The notes under the pieces: model-generated
What the model was told of the DNA's origin: nothing
The model's input: only the letters and a program-made list of their open reading frames with translations
The model's database searches: none
From: Yeosuana marina
GTDB lineage: Bacteria; Bacteroidota; Bacteroidia; Flavobacteriales; Flavobacteriaceae
Direction of reading: 5' to 3'
NCBI RefSeq assembly: GCF_011762485.1
Contig: NZ_JAAKGI010000025.1
Location: forward strand, 107,228-171,227
Length of the DNA stretch: 64,000 bases
Position numbers and translations under genes: made by a program
Part shown: positions 49,137-57,423 of the stretch, piece by piece
Numbering within the stretch: position 1 is the first letter of the stretch
Layout of the letters: every line of letters begins with the position of its first letter

Positions 49137-49239
49137 GGCTGTCTAAACAAACGTCATTCAAACGTAGTGAAGTAACCTCTTAATAGATTTATACTTAGCT
49201 CCTCCCAATGACGTAAAATATACTTTTAAACAACCTTTG
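49137..49239. repeat. Degenerate copy of the inverted-repeat element
   Basis: GGCTGTCTAAAC at the left and ACTTTTAAACAACCTTTG at the right match the ends of the element at 55531-55665. The inner CGTCATTCAAACGTAGTGAA also matches that copy. About 103 bases, between the MOSC and radical SAM genes. Confidence 0.55.
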
Positions 49240-49271
49240 TTTTTAGAATCTTAACGCATTATCTTTTAAGT

Positions 49272-49279
49272 TATATTTG
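49272..49279 (+). promoter_or_regulatory. Possible -7 element of the radical SAM gene
   Basis: TATATTTG, an exact TAnnTTTG box, 22 bases before the TTG start; no TTG box at the ideal upstream spacing. Confidence 0.4.
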
Positions 49280-49301
49280 TTACTCGTTATAACGCTTTAT
49301 T

Positions 49302-51491
49302 TTGAAAGACCTTCTACTCATAACACCACCCTTTACGCAATTAAACACCCCCTATCCTGCTACAACCTATTTAAAAGGATTTTTAAACACTAAAAATATT
49401 AGTTCATTTCAAATGGATTTGGGTATTGAAGTGATTTTAGAATTATTTTCAAAAGAAACTTTTCAAGACCTTTTTGAAATAGCCTTTAATACAAACCAAA
49501 TTCATTCTGAAAATTGTCAACGTATCTATGCGTTAAAAGATGCTTATCTGCAACCTTTAGATGATGTTATTGCCTTTTTACAAGGCAAAAAACCAACATT
49601 TTCCAGACAGATTTGTACAGATAATTTTTTACCCCAAGCCTCACGTTTTGAGCAACTGGATGATTTGGATTGGGCGTTTGGCTCTATGGGAATTCAAGAC
49701 AAAGCTAAACATTTAGCAACCCTATACCTAGAGGATTTATCGGACTTTATTGTTGAATGTATCGACGACAACTTTGGCTTTAGTCGTTATGCAGAACGTT
49801 TGGGGCAAAGCGCTAACAGTTTTGATGAATTGTATGCGCATTTAAAAGAAGAACCTACTTATATTGATAGGATAACTTTAAGTGTTCTTGAAGAAAAACT
49901 TAAAACCATTCAACCTAAATTAGTTTGTTTTTCGGTACCATTTCCTGGTAATTTATATAGTGCGTTTCGTTGTGCTCAATTTATAAAAACAAACTACCCA
50001 ACGATTAAAATAGCCATGGGAGGCGGGTTTCCAAATACCGAATTACGCTCGGTTTCAGATGTTCGGGTTTTTGAATTTTTCGATTTTATTACTTTAGATG
50101 ACGGCGAATTACCGATTGAATTATTATATAATGCTGTCACATCAAGCTCAGTCGAAATGTCTTTTAAAAGAACCTTTCTACTAGAAAACGGCAACGTAGT
50201 TTATAAAAATAACGCTACGCAATCAGACTATAAACAAGTAGATCTTGGAACACCCGATTATTCTGATTTGCATTTAGATAGCTATATTTCGGTTATTGAA
50301 ATCGCAAACCCCATGCATAGTCTTTGGAGTGACGGGCGTTGGAACAAACTCACTATGGCACACGGTTGCTATTGGGGCAAATGCACATTTTGTGATATTT
50401 CATTAGATTATATAAAAATATACGAACCCATTGCTGCAACTATTTTAGTAGACAGAATGGAACAACTTGTCACTCAGACCAATGAAACAGGTTTTCATTT
50501 TGTAGATGAAGCAGCACCACCATCCTTAATGAAAGCGTTGGCTCTTGAAATTTTAAAACGAAAGCTTACTGTTACTTGGTGGGCGAACATACGGTTTGAA
50601 AAAAACTTCGCCAAAGACCTCTGTCTGTTATTAAAAGCATCTGGATGTATTGCCGTTTCTGGCGGATTGGAAGTCGCTTCCGATAGATTATTAGCTTTAA
50701 TAGATAAAGGGGTTACGGTAGAACAAGTGGCGCAAGTAACCAGAAATTTTACCGAAGCCAACATCATGGTGCACGCCTATTTAATGTATGGCTACCCAAC
50801 ACAAACTGTACAGGAAACTATTGATAGTTTAGAAATGGTACGTCAGCTTTTTGAAGTCGGTGTATTACAATCAGGGTTTTGGCATCAGTTTGCATTAACA
50901 GCGCATAGTCCAATTGGATTAAACCCTTCTGATTTTGGAGTTATGCCACACACCAAAGATATTTCATTCGCCAATAATGATATTGATTTTACAGACCAAA
51001 CTGGTATTGACCATACGCAGTTCAGTTTTGGTTTAAAAAAATCACTTTTTAATTTTATGCACGGTATCGGGTTTGAATTGCCACTACAAGAATGGTTCGA
51101 TTTTAAAATTCCAAAAACTCAAATTAAACCCGACTTTATTTACAATTGCTTGGAAACAGCGGTTGATTTTAACATCAAACCTAATGCTAAAATAGTTTGG
51201 TTAGGCACCACCCCAATGGTAACAGAACAAACCAAGTCAAAACGAGGTCAAACTTTAGAATTACTGACTATGACCTTTCATGATAAGACTGACATATTTA
51301 AAATATCTTTAGAAAAAGAGCAAGGCTTATGGCTTTTAAACACCTTAAAAACCATTAATCCAAACCATAACAAACAACGTACGTATGACGATTTAAAATC
51401 TGATTTCGAAACTCTATTTGAAAATTTTGAATTGTTTTGGTTTTCAAAATCAATTCTAAAACTAAGAGAAGTAGGGCTTTTGGTTTTATAA
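49302..51491 (+). CDS. B12-binding-type radical SAM protein
   Basis: A 729-residue radical SAM enzyme. The N-terminus (LLITPPFTQLNTPYPATTYL) and VCFSVPFPGNLYSAFRCAQF with KIAMGGGFPNTELR form a cobalamin-binding-like domain. The cluster motif is HGCYWGKCTFCDIS near residue 350, spaced CX4CX2C instead of CX3CX2C. FHFVDEAAPPSLM and AYLMYGYPTQTVQETIDSL follow as in this superfamily. The product chemistry (methylation or rearrangement) and substrate are unknown; no precursor peptide is visible beside it. The start is a TTG at 49302. Confidence 0.87.
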   Translation: MKDLLLITPPFTQLNTPYPATTYLKGFLNTKNISSFQMDLGIEVILELFSKETFQDLFEIAFNTNQIHSENCQRIYALKDAYLQPLDDVIAFLQGKKPTFSRQICTDNFLPQASRFEQLDDLDWAFGSMGIQDKAKHLATLYLEDLSDFIVECIDDNFGFSRYAERLGQSANSFDELYAHLKEEPTYIDRITLSVLEEKLKTIQPKLVCFSVPFPGNLYSAFRCAQFIKTNYPTIKIAMGGGFPNTELRSVSDVRVFEFFDFITLDDGELPIELLYNAVTSSSVEMSFKRTFLLENGNVVYKNNATQSDYKQVDLGTPDYSDLHLDSYISVIEIANPMHSLWSDGRWNKLTMAHGCYWGKCTFCDISLDYIKIYEPIAATILVDRMEQLVTQTNETGFHFVDEAAPPSLMKALALEILKRKLTVTWWANIRFEKNFAKDLCLLLKASGCIAVSGGLEVASDRLLALIDKGVTVEQVAQVTRNFTEANIMVHAYLMYGYPTQTVQETIDSLEMVRQLFEVGVLQSGFWHQFALTAHSPIGLNPSDFGVMPHTKDISFANNDIDFTDQTGIDHTQFSFGLKKSLFNFMHGIGFELPLQEWFDFKIPKTQIKPDFIYNCLETAVDFNIKPNAKIVWLGTTPMVTEQTKSKRGQTLELLTMTFHDKTDIFKISLEKEQGLWLLNTLKTINPNHNKQRTYDDLKSDFETLFENFELFWFSKSILKLREVGLLVL

Positions 51492-51593
51492 AAAACACTC
51501 TTAATATTGTAAGAATTTTTACTAAATTCGTTGGGCTTTTGATATAAAACATTAAAACGATTTCATACCATATTTGTTAGCTGTTATTAAAAA

Positions 51594-52556
51594 ATGGGCA
51601 CAGAATTCAATTTTTACACAAATTTCAAAGAAGAGACATTTGATGACAATAGTTGTTTCTTGTGCGGGAAAGAATGTGAGACCAAAACAGCAGAACATAT
51701 TTTTCCAAAATGGTTGCAACATAAATATGATTTGTGGAATAAAAAACTAACTGTTACGAATGATACTTCAATTCCTTATAAAAATTTAACAGTCCCTTGC
51801 TGTGAAAAATGCAATAATGAAGACCTCTCTCGAATGGAAGCTAAATTCCAAGAACTTTTGGAATGCTCTTTCGAAAGTTTAACTATTGAAGACGAACAAG
51901 TTATTTTTCAATGGACAGCAAAAATTCTTTATGCAACAAGATACAAGGAATTATCATTATTAATAGATAGGAAAAACCCTGAATTGGGTAAAATCCTTAA
52001 TCCTTATGAATTAGAAGGGTATTCTGCACTTCACCTATTTTTGCAGTCAATTAGATTTAAAACAACATTTAATTCACCCAAGCCTTGGAGCTTATTTGTT
52101 TTCAAGTGTACAGATGAAGAATTTTTCTATCATAATAACATTGAAGGCCTTTTTTTATCAATGAAGTTTGGTAAGATTGCTATCACTATCGTTTTTGAAG
52201 ACAATAATATAATTGAGAGCTTTATGGATGGCTTTAAAAAACTTAAGGATTACCCAATTAATTTCCCTCAATATCTGGAAGTAAACTGCAACCTGTTTTA
52301 TAGTGCAATAATTAAAGAAAATGTTCCTAAATATATTACATCATACAATGATTTGACAAAGGAAATTAATGTAAATACTATGGGAACTTTAAGATCTAGG
52401 AAATGGGATAATCAAGAATATGCTCTTTTCTTAGATTATCTTTTGAAAAGTTGTGGGATAGATATTGGCCATAGTACTTTGCTACCTGACGGTTCAATCA
52501 CATCATTTTTAGTAGATGAAAATGGGGAACATTTAACAAGAAAACTATTTGAATAA
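51594..52556 (+). CDS. HNH-like zinc protein
   Basis: A 320-residue protein with an N-terminal HNH-type region: CFLCGKECETKTAEHIFPKWL, then VPCCEKCNNEDLSRMEAK. This gives two Cys pairs around an E-H core, as in HNH nucleases. The rest is helical with no family I recognise. It could be a nuclease of a defence or mobile module. Flanking DNA looks unlike typical spacers here: CGTTGGGC and GTTAGCTGTTA before it, and CCGACAACGAGTATAA after it, which recalls gene-cassette borders. Confidence 0.72.
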   Translation: MGTEFNFYTNFKEETFDDNSCFLCGKECETKTAEHIFPKWLQHKYDLWNKKLTVTNDTSIPYKNLTVPCCEKCNNEDLSRMEAKFQELLECSFESLTIEDEQVIFQWTAKILYATRYKELSLLIDRKNPELGKILNPYELEGYSALHLFLQSIRFKTTFNSPKPWSLFVFKCTDEEFFYHNNIEGLFLSMKFGKIAITIVFEDNNIIESFMDGFKKLKDYPINFPQYLEVNCNLFYSAIIKENVPKYITSYNDLTKEINVNTMGTLRSRKWDNQEYALFLDYLLKSCGIDIGHSTLLPDGSITSFLVDENGEHLTRKLFE

Positions 52557-52752
52557 AAAACATCCGACAACGAGTATAATTAATTCCTTGGTCACTTCCA
52601 ACTTACGAATATGCCTATGGAATATTCTATCCGTGATTTATTGAATCAATTAGTTGCTTAATCACAAAACTAATCTTACACCGAACCACTATAAGTCTAA
52701 CTCCTAAAATTTCAGATTTTTTAATAAAAAATAAACCCAAAACATTTTAGGT

Positions 52753-52760
52753 TATCTTTG
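52753..52760 (+). promoter_or_regulatory. Possible -7 element of the DEAD-box gene
   Basis: TATCTTTG, an exact TAnnTTTG box, 16 bases before the ATG at 52777. No TTG is found at the ideal spacing. Confidence 0.5.
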
Positions 52761-52776
52761 TGGCAAACTATTTTAC

Positions 52777-54015
52777 ATGTCCTTTAAAGACTTACAACTT
52801 AACAGACCTATTTTAAGAGCTGTTGCCGAAGCAGGTTACGATAACCCAACCTTAGTGCAAGAAAAAACAATACCATTCGTCTTAGACAAAAAAGATGTGA
52901 TTGTGTCTGCACAAACCGGTACCGGTAAAACGGCAGCTTTTGCCTTACCTATTTTACAGCAATTATTTGACAAACAAGATGCCTCAAAGCGTGGTAAAAA
53001 AATACGTGCTTTAGTAGTAAGCCCAACACGTGAATTGGCAGTACAAATAGAAACAAATTTTAAAACTTATAGCACGTATACCAATTTAAGAACGACCGTT
53101 GTTTTTGGTGGTGCAGCCATAGAACCTCAAATTGATATCTTAAAAAAAGGCGTTGATATTTTAATAGCGACTCCAGGGCGTTTACTCGATTTACACAAAC
53201 AAGACATTATCAATTTAGATTATATTGAAACACTCGTATTGGATGAAGCCGATTTAATGTTGGACATGGGTTTTATTGATGACGTTAAAAAAATTGAACG
53301 ACTTTGTACGCATGAAAAACAAATCTTACTGTTTTCGGCAACCATTCCTTTTAAGGTGGAGCAATTAGCCAATAGTATTTTAAAAGATCCTGAACGTATT
53401 GAAGTTTCACAAAATTCATCTACATCAAAAAATGTTAATCAAGTCTTGTATTATGTGCCTAAACGTAATAAAATAGAATTGTGTTTGCATTTGCTAAGAA
53501 ATACCATAAAGGGAAGTATCCTTATTTTTAGACGTACCAAATTTGGCGTAGAAAAACTAGAACAGACACTTTTAAATAATGGTTATAAAGTAACGAGTTT
53601 ACATGGTGATAAAAACCAAAACGACAGACAAGCAGCCTTAAACCAATTTAAAAATAACGAAGTTAGCATTTTAATAGCAACAGACGTAGCGGCAAGAGGT
53701 ATTGATATTAATAGTTTAGATGCTGTTATTAACTTTGATTTGCCCAACGTACCTGAAACTTATGTGCATAGAATTGGAAGAACGGCTCGTGCAGGAAACA
53801 CAGGAACGTCGTATTCGTTCTGTTCTGCTGACGAAAAAACGTATGTTGCAAGCATTCAACAACTTATTCAATTACAACTTGATGTGATTGAAGATCATCC
53901 TTATCCGTTAGACCCAAAAGCTAAAAAAGAAATTCATAAAACGCCTGGAAAAAGCAAATACAAAAAAGGCCGAAAAAGCGAAGCTTCAAAAAAGAAAAAG
54001 AAACGCTGGTATTAA
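52777..54015 (+). CDS. DEAD-box RNA helicase
   Basis: A 412-residue helicase with all core motifs: the Q motif region PTLVQEKTIPF, motif I AQTGTGKTAAFALP, PTRELAVQ, ATPGRLLDL, motif II VLDEADLMLDMG, motif III FSATIP, then ATDVAARGID and HRIGRTARAG. The C-terminus is a basic Lys-rich tail, typical of RhlE-like enzymes that act in ribosome assembly or mRNA decay. It ends 19 bases from the convergent membrane-partner gene of the ECF sigma factor. Confidence 0.95.
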   Translation: MSFKDLQLNRPILRAVAEAGYDNPTLVQEKTIPFVLDKKDVIVSAQTGTGKTAAFALPILQQLFDKQDASKRGKKIRALVVSPTRELAVQIETNFKTYSTYTNLRTTVVFGGAAIEPQIDILKKGVDILIATPGRLLDLHKQDIINLDYIETLVLDEADLMLDMGFIDDVKKIERLCTHEKQILLFSATIPFKVEQLANSILKDPERIEVSQNSSTSKNVNQVLYYVPKRNKIELCLHLLRNTIKGSILIFRRTKFGVEKLEQTLLNNGYKVTSLHGDKNQNDRQAALNQFKNNEVSILIATDVAARGIDINSLDAVINFDLPNVPETYVHRIGRTARAGNTGTSYSFCSADEKTYVASIQQLIQLQLDVIEDHPYPLDPKAKKEIHKTPGKSKYKKGRKSEASKKKKKRWY

Positions 54016-54034
54016 CTTTAAATTAAATAGAGGC

Positions 54035-54448
54035 TTAGGCTTCAAAACGTTTGTTTATATAATGTTTTAAAACAGGAATTTGAATAAAAATCATAACACT
54101 TAACATAATTAACGCATAAAAAGTCGTTTTTGGAAGTTTAAATGTTGGAATCGCATTAAAAAGTTTATGTATAGAATTGGTATTAAAACCTAACGTATCA
54201 AACCAACCTTTACTTTCTGGTAGCGTTCCGAAAATTGAAAATAGAACTAACGCTATAAAACCTACAGAAACCAAAACCCAAATTTTCTTTGAAATTAATG
54301 GTTTATAAACCAAACTTTTTGATTTTGAAAGAGCTTCAACTTGAGACATAACACTATTTGTAAAATCAAACGAAGGTTGTTCTATAGTTGATTCCTTCAT
54401 CATTTTATCTACCAATGTTTCTATTTGCTTATCTGTATTATGATCCAT
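54035..54448 (-). CDS. Membrane partner of the ECF sigma factor (anti-sigma-like)
   Basis: A 137-residue protein that I do not recognise by family. An N-terminal cytoplasmic part of about 60 residues is followed by two membrane helices (IWVLVSVGFIALVLFSIFG and TTFYALIMLSVMIFIQIP). It overlaps the end of the ECF sigma gene by 11 bases, so it is cotranscribed and translationally coupled. Position and topology fit an anti-sigma factor, although no zinc-type ZAS motif is seen. Inference from context. Confidence 0.65.
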   Translation of the reverse strand: MDHNTDKQIETLVDKMMKESTIEQPSFDFTNSVMSQVEALSKSKSLVYKPLISKKIWVLVSVGFIALVLFSIFGTLPESKGWFDTLGFNTNSIHKLFNAIPTFKLPKTTFYALIMLSVMIFIQIPVLKHYINKRFEA

Positions 54449-55019
54449 AATGTTGAATTATTTCTGGTTCTAATCGTTCTTTTAAAATAGTTGTCAATTT
54501 CTTCCGACTTCTAAACAATTTTACTTTTACATTATTCGTCGTTAAATTTACAACGTTTGCTATTTCTTCTAAAGATTGTTCTTCAAAATAAAATAAAGTT
54601 AGCAAAAAAGCATCATCGCTTGGCAACAGTTCAATACAATCTTGAATAGCTTGTATGCGCTCTTTGTCTTGCATAGCATCAAGTGCATTATCCAAACTTT
54701 TTATTTGATTAGTATTAAATTCATCTATTGGAACGACGTGTTGTTCTCGTTTATGTTTCTTTAATCTATCCAAACAGGTGTTATATGTTACTTTATAAAT
54801 CCATGTTGAAAATTTTGAATCGCCTTTAAATTGACTCAACGATTTATATACTTTTATAAACGTATCCTGCGCAACTTCTTCCGCCTCCTCCCTATTTTTA
54901 ACCAGCTTTAACGCTAAAGAAAATACCAAGTCCTTATAACGGTCAACCAAAACACTAAATGCATTTGAGTTGCCTTCAATAATTAAATTGATATAATATA
55001 TGTCGTTGTTGGTGGTCAT
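54438..55019 (-). CDS. ECF-type RNA polymerase sigma factor
   Basis: A 193-residue sigma-70 family factor with region 2 (FSVLVDRYKDLVFSLALKLV, REEAEEVAQDTFIKVYKSL, FSTWIYKVTYNTCLDRLKK) and region 4 (LTLFYFEEQSLEEIANVVN, NNVKVKLFRSRKKL) and no regions 1 or 3. It should direct a small regulon after an envelope or stress signal. A TGTAACC-N16-CGTC site reads into it from 55030-55056 and a mirrored site reads the other way, so autoregulation is likely. The CGTC ends only ten bases before the ATG, so the leader would be almost absent. Membrane partner overlaps its 3' end. Confidence 0.95.
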   Translation of the reverse strand: MTTNNDIYYINLIIEGNSNAFSVLVDRYKDLVFSLALKLVKNREEAEEVAQDTFIKVYKSLSQFKGDSKFSTWIYKVTYNTCLDRLKKHKREQHVVPIDEFNTNQIKSLDNALDAMQDKERIQAIQDCIELLPSDDAFLLTLFYFEEQSLEEIANVVNLTTNNVKVKLFRSRKKLTTILKERLEPEIIQHYGS

Positions 55020-55029
55020 TTAATAGTAA

Positions 55030-55056
55030 GACGACTATAATTAGTTTTAGGTTACA
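55030..55056 (-). promoter_or_regulatory. ECF-type promoter of the sigma gene
   Basis: The minus strand reads TGTAACC, 16 bases, then CGTC, ending 10 bases before the sigma ATG. The same pattern reads outward on the plus strand toward 55160. AAC and CGT cores are classical for ECF factors. Confidence 0.65.
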
Positions 55057-55086
55057 ACACATTAAAAAAATATTTTTCAAAAAAAG

Positions 55087-55113
55087 TGTAACCTAAATAA
55101 TAAAGGTATCGTC
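55087..55113 (+). promoter_or_regulatory. ECF-type promoter of the DUF6249 gene
   Basis: TGTAACC (55087-55093), 16 bases, CGTC (55110-55113), 46 bases before the ATG. It mirrors the site that drives the sigma gene; both also share TAAA directly after ACC. Confidence 0.65.
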
Positions 55114-55159
55114 ATAAGCTATGAACACATTAAATATAATCAATTAAAAACAAGTAATT

Positions 55160-55507
55160 ATGGGATCAGAAATAGTTATAGTACCTATTATGTTTGGAGT
55201 TCTATTTGGTATATTCTATTTATACCTATCAACTCGCAACAAAGAACGTTTAGCTCTAATTGAAAAAGGAGCAGACGCAAGTATTTTCATGAAAGGAAAA
55301 GGTCATACCTCACCAATCTGGAAAGTATTAATCTTAAATCTTGCCTTATTATTAATGGGTATTGGTTTAGGTGTATTTATTGCATCTCTTTTAGCTAACT
55401 ATACAACGCTAGACGAAGATGCTGTATATCCAGCAGTTATTTTCTTTATGGCTGGTATTGGGTTATTTATAGGATTTAATATGACCAAAAATTTAGATAA
55501 AGAATAG
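55160..55507 (+). CDS. DUF6249 family membrane protein
   Basis: A 115-residue protein with three hydrophobic segments (VPIMFGVLFGIFYLYL, WKVLILNLALLLMGIGLGVF, AVIFFMAGIGLFIGFNM) and a short polar loop NKERLALIEKGADAS, the DUF6249 signature region. Function is unknown. It is divergent from the ECF sigma gene and has an ECF-type promoter of its own, so it is probably a target of that factor, perhaps with a role in sensing or in the response. Confidence 0.83.
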   Translation: MGSEIVIVPIMFGVLFGIFYLYLSTRNKERLALIEKGADASIFMKGKGHTSPIWKVLILNLALLLMGIGLGVFIASLLANYTTLDEDAVYPAVIFFMAGIGLFIGFNMTKNLDKE

Positions 55508-55530
55508 GCATATCATCAATCAAAAAACAA

Positions 55531-55665
55531 AAAGAGGGTGTCTTAAAAGTGGACAAAATCGTCATTACGAACGTAGTGAAGTAATCTGTTGATTTAATAC
55601 TAATAACTTATGGATTACTTCGTTACTCACAGTGACCCAAAAGACACTTTTTAGACAGCCTCTTT
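55531..55665. repeat. Inverted-repeat element (MITE-like)
   Basis: A 135-base element with 21-base ends: AAAGAGGGTGTCTTAAAAGTG (shown here as two halves, AAAGAGGGTGTC and TTAAAAGTG) at 55531-55551 against its near complement at 55645-55665, with two mismatches. A second, imperfect inner repeat (GTCATTACGAACGTAGTGAAG against GATTACTTCGTTACTC) makes it a nested palindrome. It lies between DUF6249 and the VanX-like gene and its right end touches that stop codon. No coding capacity. A degenerate copy is at 49137-49239. Confidence 0.7.
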
Positions 55666-56330
55666 TATTTGATAACAAAGTCAAAAAAAGTATCAGGAAA
55701 CGGTTCTCCTCGTAGGGTAAAATGCCACCATTCTTTTGAATAATTTCTAAACCCATGCTTTAACATAACGTTTTGTAACAACTGCCTGTTGTTTTTTTGT
55801 GTTTCTGTGATTCCTTCATAATTTACCCAAGATTGGTGAGCAAAAAAATCATACGGACTTCCCATATCCAGTGGTTCTCCTGTATTTCCATCTATAATCG
55901 TTAAATCAAGTGTACTTCCTTTGCTATGTCCTGAATGCGATGCAATGTATCCGTCTTTAAACAAATCTTTTTTATGTACGTTGGGATAAAAAATATGTTT
56001 GTTAATCGTATCATGTAAATCTCTTGCCCAAACAATAAAATGATTTACGGCACGCTGAGGGCGATACCCATCGTATACTTTTAAGCATAAGTTTTGTTGT
56101 TCTAATTCGTCTTGAACCTTTTTTAAAGCCAAAGCTGCTGCTTGTGTTAAAATTAGTTTATTAGCGGTATACCCATTAACAACCTTACCTACAAAATTAT
56201 AGTCCGTACTATAGCGTAATTCAACATGTATATCTGGAATAAGTGAATCAACATACACAAATCCTTTTGGTAATTGTGAAAAACCAACAAACCAAATCAA
56301 ACAACATAATACAGAAAATTTTAATTTCAT
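55665..56330 (-). CDS. D-Ala-D-Ala dipeptidase (VanX-like, M15D)
   Basis: A 221-residue exported metallopeptidase. The signal peptide ends near VGFSQ. The zinc site shows His and Asp in SGHSKGSTLDLT, and the C-terminal EWWHF gives the catalytic Glu and third ligand. These match the VanX/DdpX group that cleaves D-alanyl-D-alanine. In a Gram-negative without vancomycin genes nearby, recycling of wall dipeptide is the more likely role than resistance. It is divergent from the AlkB gene. Confidence 0.92.
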   Translation of the reverse strand: MKLKFSVLCCLIWFVGFSQLPKGFVYVDSLIPDIHVELRYSTDYNFVGKVVNGYTANKLILTQAAALALKKVQDELEQQNLCLKVYDGYRPQRAVNHFIVWARDLHDTINKHIFYPNVHKKDLFKDGYIASHSGHSKGSTLDLTIIDGNTGEPLDMGSPYDFFAHQSWVNYEGITETQKNNRQLLQNVMLKHGFRNYSKEWWHFTLRGEPFPDTFFDFVIK

Positions 56331-56386
56331 ATCTAATTCAATTTATGCTAATTTAGAGAAATAAATTTTTAATTACACTCCAAAAT

Positions 56387-56977
56387 ATGTTTAAAAACCC
56401 CATTTGTTTAAACATGAAAGATGCTCATGTAGATTATTTTGAGCATTTCTTTGATCAAGATCTTTCTAATCACTATTTCAAAAAACTTTTAAAAACTATT
56501 GAGTGGCAACAAGACGATATTACTGTTTTTGGAAAGAAGTATTTACAACCCAGATTAACAGCCCTCTATGCAGATAATAACGCCCCTTATACATATTCTA
56601 ATATTACCATGCATCCAAAAGCATTCACTAAAGAGTTATTAGAAATTAAACATCGTATTGAACGAGAAACAGGAACCATTTTTACAAGTTGTTTAGCTAA
56701 TTTATATAGAAATGGACAAGATAGTAATGGTTGGCATGCCGATAATGAAAAAGAATTAGGCAAATATCCAACAATAGCTTCCGTAACATTTGGTGCTGAA
56801 CGAGTATTTCACTTTAAACATAAACACGATAAACATCAAAAAGCAAAATTAATATTAAAACACGGAAGCCTTTTGGTGATGAAAGGTGATACACAAAACA
56901 ATTGGTTACATAAATTGCCAAAAACTAAAAAAGTTGTGGGTGAACGTATTAATTTAACCTTTAGAATTATTGCATAA
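56387..56977 (+). CDS. Alpha-ketoglutarate-dependent dioxygenase (AlkB family)
   Basis: A 196-residue Fe(II)/2-oxoglutarate oxygenase that repairs alkylated DNA or RNA. The iron ligands are His and Asp in GWHADNEKELG and His in NWLHKLPKTKK; the 2-oxoglutarate Arg pair is in ERINLTFRII at the C-terminus. PTIASVTFGAERVFHFKHK is the typical core strand. The start could also be the ATG at 56414 (MKDAHVDYFEHFF). The stop overlaps the first copy of the 296-base repeat that follows. Confidence 0.92.
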   Translation: MFKNPICLNMKDAHVDYFEHFFDQDLSNHYFKKLLKTIEWQQDDITVFGKKYLQPRLTALYADNNAPYTYSNITMHPKAFTKELLEIKHRIERETGTIFTSCLANLYRNGQDSNGWHADNEKELGKYPTIASVTFGAERVFHFKHKHDKHQKAKLILKHGSLLVMKGDTQNNWLHKLPKTKKVVGERINLTFRIIA

Positions 56978-57005
56978 AAAAACCGAGATCCCTCAATCTC
57001 GGTCT
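56976..57005 (-). terminator. Terminator of small-RNA candidate 1
   Basis: An eight-base ACCGAGAT/ATCTCGGT stem with a six-base loop; the minus strand continues with seven T. On the plus strand it follows the AlkB stop at once and may also end that gene. Confidence 0.75.
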
Positions 57006-57091
57006 TTTCTTAATTTGCTTTTTATATTACGAAGATAGATTTAGGGTCTCTAATTCCAACTCATAATGCAAATATTAATTAATTAATCCAT
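56976..57091 (-). ncRNA. Small-RNA candidate, copy 1
   Basis: A probable minus-strand transcript of about 116 bases. It has a promoter at 57098-57127 and ends in a CCGAGAT-TGAGGG-ATCTCGG hairpin followed by seven U (56976-57005). The predicted RNA can pair ATTTGC with GCAAAT, and inside that ATTATGA with TCGTAAT (one G-U). The only ATG in it opens a four-codon frame. Copy 2 is almost identical. The start is estimated from the promoter, not mapped. Family unknown. Confidence 0.55.
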
Positions 57092-57097
57092 TGAACT

Positions 57098-57127
57098 AAA
57101 AAGTATGTTATTTAGTACACTTCAAAA
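57098..57127 (-). promoter_or_regulatory. Promoter of small-RNA candidate 1
   Basis: The minus strand reads TTTTG (57123-57127), a 17-base spacer from the TTG, then TACTTTTT (57098-57105), near the TAnnTTTG box. Identity between the two copies begins at the TTTTG. Confidence 0.5.
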
Positions 57128-57271
57128 GTAACAATATATTCCAATTTTGACGACAAAAAGTATATTTTTTCGATGAAGTGTTATTTTTTTTAACATTTAG
57201 AATAAATAACGTCCTTATGTCTATAAGGAATCATTATAATTTTTAAGACTATAACCCGAAATTTTAAGCAT

Positions 57272-57301
57272 AAAAAAACCGAGATCCCTCAATCTCGGTC
57301 T
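57272..57301 (-). terminator. Terminator of small-RNA candidate 2
   Basis: Same hairpin and U-run as copy 1. No plus-strand gene ends here, so its only plausible role is to end the minus-strand transcript. Confidence 0.75.
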
Positions 57302-57387
57302 TTTCTCAATTTGCTTTTTATATTACGAAGATAGATTTAGGGTCTCTAATTCCAACTCATAATGCAAATATTAATTAATTAATCCAT
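57272..57387 (-). ncRNA. Small-RNA candidate, copy 2
   Basis: Second copy, 296 bases from copy 1 and the same except for one base near the terminator. Promoter at 57394-57423 and terminator hairpin at 57272-57301. Both copies keep every promoter, stem and terminator base, which argues that both are expressed or are kept alike by gene conversion. Confidence 0.55.
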
Positions 57388-57393
57388 TGAACT

Positions 57394-57423
57394 AAAAAGT
57401 ATGTTATTTAGTACACTTCAAAA
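57394..57423 (-). promoter_or_regulatory. Promoter of small-RNA candidate 2
   Basis: Identical TTTTG, 17-base spacer and TACTTTTT as in copy 1; the copies diverge directly upstream. Confidence 0.5.

Noticed and set aside
55665..56330. VanX-like gene as part of a vancomycin-resistance cluster
   Set aside because: No vanH, vanA or VanRS-type genes nearby; single M15D dipeptidases are common in Gram-negatives.
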